From contig NZ_PNCI01000042.1 of assembly GCF_005887095.1 (NCBI RefSeq), positions 106,127 through 170,126 of the forward strand: 64,000 nt of DNA. The letters are read 5' to 3'. The translations under genes and the position numbers were made by a program. Positions within the stretch are counted from its first letter, which is position 1. Each line of letters starts with the position of its first letter. The DNA is from Pseudoalteromonas rubra. GTDB taxonomy: Bacteria > Pseudomonadota > Gammaproteobacteria > Enterobacterales > Alteromonadaceae. The notes under the pieces were generated by a model that worked only from the letters and a program-made list of their open reading frames with translations, did no database searches and had not been told where the DNA came from. Below, piece after piece: positions 62,605 to 64,000 of the stretch.

Positions 62605-63299
62605 AACTGCTGGTAGATGTGGGTAATACGGCTTTGAAAACCGCGACACTGGCAGGGGAAGTGATTTCCTTAGTGGCTGAGGCAGACATTCCCTGGCCAG
62701 AGATAGAAGAAGTGCTGATTGCGCAGGTGGGTAAGGGAGAGCTGGTAGCGCCACTAATTGCACGTGCGCAGCAACTGGCAATTCCACATTATCAGGCTAA
62801 GACCAGTGCAACATTGGGTGGGTTAACTTGCGCTTATCCGCAATTTGAGAACTTAGGAGTCGATCGCTGGCTGACGGTGGTGGCCTGTTATCATCTTTAT
62901 CCGCAACAAAGCTGCGTGATACTCGATTGTGGCACCGCCAGCAAAATAGATGTGCTAAATAAAGCCGGACAACATCTGGGTGGCTGGATCTTGCCCGGTC
63001 TGGATATGATGATCAGCAGCCTGGTCAGCAATACCCAGAAAGTCTTCAGTGATGACACCAGCTTATTTTTGCCTGAGCTGGGTACCAATACGCCAAATGC
63101 GGTCAAAAATGGTGCCCTGGTAGCAACCTTAGGCGCGCTGGAATACTATTTAGGCCAGTCTGACGACACGCCTGTGATTGTTTGTGCTGGCGGATATGGC
63201 GAATTAATGCAACAACACTTAGCCCGACCAAGTACATATAATGATATTTTGGTGTTGCAGGGCCTGATGTACTGGCGTAAATATCAGCAGTTTGCATAA
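62601..63299 (+). CDS. coaX: type III pantothenate kinase
   Basis: A 232-residue enzyme of the ASKHA fold that catalyses the first step of coenzyme A synthesis. N-terminal phosphate loop LLVDVGNTALKTA, LDCGTASKIDVL and GGWILPGLDMM are family landmarks, with a short loop after GVDRWL. The ATGA overlap of 4 bp with birA indicates coupled translation. E. coli has coaA here instead; the coaX variant occurs in many marine gammaproteobacteria. Confidence 0.95.
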   Translation: MKLLVDVGNTALKTATLAGEVISLVAEADIPWPEIEEVLIAQVGKGELVAPLIARAQQLAIPHYQAKTSATLGGLTCAYPQFENLGVDRWLTVVACYHLYPQQSCVILDCGTASKIDVLNKAGQHLGGWILPGLDMMISSLVSNTQKVFSDDTSLFLPELGTNTPNAVKNGALVATLGALEYYLGQSDDTPVIVCAGGYGELMQQHLARPSTYNDILVLQGLMYWRKYQQFA

Positions 63300-63377
63300 T
63301 AATTTGCCTGCAATACAGGTTTTTGCTGTAAATGTGACCATTTAAACAATTATCTGTGATTTTTTTTACTTTGGGTG

Positions 63378-63413
63378 TTGCATAGTCCCGGCCATTCCTC
63401 TAATATCTCGCCC
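63378..63413 (+). promoter_or_regulatory. promoter of the tRNA-tuf operon
   Basis: TTGCAT (63378-63383), 17-bp spacer, TAATAT (63401-63406), then CTCGCCC before a start near 63413. The GC-rich discriminator is typical of stringently controlled stable RNA promoters. Confidence 0.75.
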
Positions 63414-63427
63414 CGTACTAAAGCAGT

Positions 63428-63503
<76 letters not shown>

Positions 63504-63544
63504 GTTTTTAAACAGCAACGCTTTAGACAAGAATTTTTTGACGT

Positions 63545-63629
63545 GGAGGGGTTCCCGAGCGGCCAAAGGGATCAGACTGTAAATCTGACGGCACTGCCTT
63601 CGCTGGTTCGAATCCAGCCCCCTCCACCA
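63545..63629 (+). tRNA. tRNA-Tyr (anticodon GTA)
   Basis: 85 nt with a long variable arm, GGAGGGG/CCCCTCC acceptor stem, anticodon loop CTGTAAA and encoded CCA. Corresponds to tyrU by order. Confidence 0.97.
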
Positions 63630-63673
63630 CTTTATTCTTGACGGTTAGAGGTAGTTAAGAACAGGTTCCTAAA

Positions 63674-63748
<75 letters not shown>

Positions 63749-63760
63749 GTTTTCTGGTGT

Positions 63761-63836
63761 GCTGATATAGCTCAGTTGGTAGAGCGCACCCTTGGTAAGG
63801 GTGAGGTCGGCAGTTCAAATCTGCCTATCAGCACCA
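63761..63836 (+). tRNA. tRNA-Thr (anticodon GGT)
   Basis: 76 nt with GCTGATA/TATCAGC acceptor stem, anticodon loop TTGGTAA and encoded CCA. Corresponds to thrT by order; tuf follows. Confidence 0.97.
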
Positions 63837-63979
63837 GTCTTCGGATCTTCCTAAATACTTCCTTTGATTTGTCATAAAAACATTTATAATTGTACTTAAT
63901 AATTTTAGTCTGCCGCCGTTGTGGCGTGTGGATTATTTTTATATGTAATCTAGATACACAAAAACTTATAGGTTCCGTC

Positions 63980-64000
63980 ATGGCAAAAGAAAAGTTTGAA
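63980..64000 (+). CDS. tuf: elongation factor Tu, first seven codons
   Basis: The frame reads MAKEKFE, the universal start of proteobacterial EF-Tu, and continues beyond the window. Its position after tRNA-Thr-Tyr-Gly-Thr is the same as tufB in E. coli. AGG lies 8 nt before the ATG. Confidence 0.92.

Overview
The window looks like chromosome of a marine gammaproteobacterium of the order Alteromonadales, most likely Pseudoalteromonas or a close relative. This is inferred from gene content and order: murB-birA-coaX followed by tRNA-Thr/Tyr/Gly/Thr and tuf, a ubiE-ubiJ-ubiB-tatABC-tatD block, a solitary second EF-G gene (fusA2 type), an ExeM-type secreted nuclease, many secreted peptidases and abundant c-di-GMP/chemotaxis proteins. 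No insertion sequence, prophage, integron or CRISPR array is visible.

Layout. 1-2.1 kb: 3' part of a large RTX-like secreted protein whose reading frame runs off the left edge. 2.3-11.3 kb: two export modules, an adaptor/ABC ATPase/FtsX-type permease set and an RND adaptor/pump pair. 11.4-17.9 kb: oligopeptidase, a STAS-like protein, Dps, a small membrane protein behind an FNR-type promoter, a lipase-like hydrolase, YaeQ and the GTPase RbgA. 17.9-18.9 kb: three tandem copies of a 320-380 bp unit, read here as three Fur-controlled small RNA genes on the minus strand. 19.0-22.8 kb: two paralogous secreted Cys-containing proteins (the second frameshifted), a secreted protein of unknown function and a GntP-type permease. 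23.1-28.9 kb: EF-G 2, a small membrane protein and the nuclease. 29-38.7 kb, minus strand: hemB, a 7TM diguanylate cyclase, tatD, a small exported protein, tatCBA, ubiBJE and a degenerate GGDEF protein. 39-47.1 kb: a DUF885 peptidase, then a full methionine salvage cluster (mtnK, mtnA, mtnDCB, mtnE, omega-amidase). 47.2-57.1 kb: a poly-HAMP chemoreceptor, a beta-propeller/amidohydrolase fusion, a hybrid histidine kinase and a LuxR/CsgD-like regulator. 57.4-64 kb: HIT protein, DUF2057 protein, M1 aminopeptidase, murB-birA-coaX, four tRNAs and the first seven codons of tuf.

The most interesting element is 17.9-18.9 kb. Each of the three units carries, on the minus strand, TTGACA-17 bp-GATAAT, a 15-bp Fur-type 7-1-7 palindrome over the -10 and a second one exactly 45 bp upstream, a transcript of about 210-220 nt with conserved and covarying hairpins, a 44-nt block identical in all three copies that contains ACATTGCTCA (shared with the RyhB core), and its own Rho-independent terminator. 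This resembles a triplicated RyhB/PrrF-type iron-sparing sRNA locus.

Other regulatory logic read from the sequence: MetJ-type 8-bp box arrays in both divergent promoters of the methionine salvage cluster; two FNR-type boxes at about -41.5 and -91.5 of a promoter for a 69-residue membrane protein; a terminator-like hairpin just upstream of dps; and a promoter with a GC-rich discriminator before the tRNA-tuf operon. Several start codons (hemB GTG, mtnA TTG, mtnE GTG, murB GTG, nuclease, amidohydrolase, birA) were moved inward from the longest open frame on ribosome-binding-site and family grounds.
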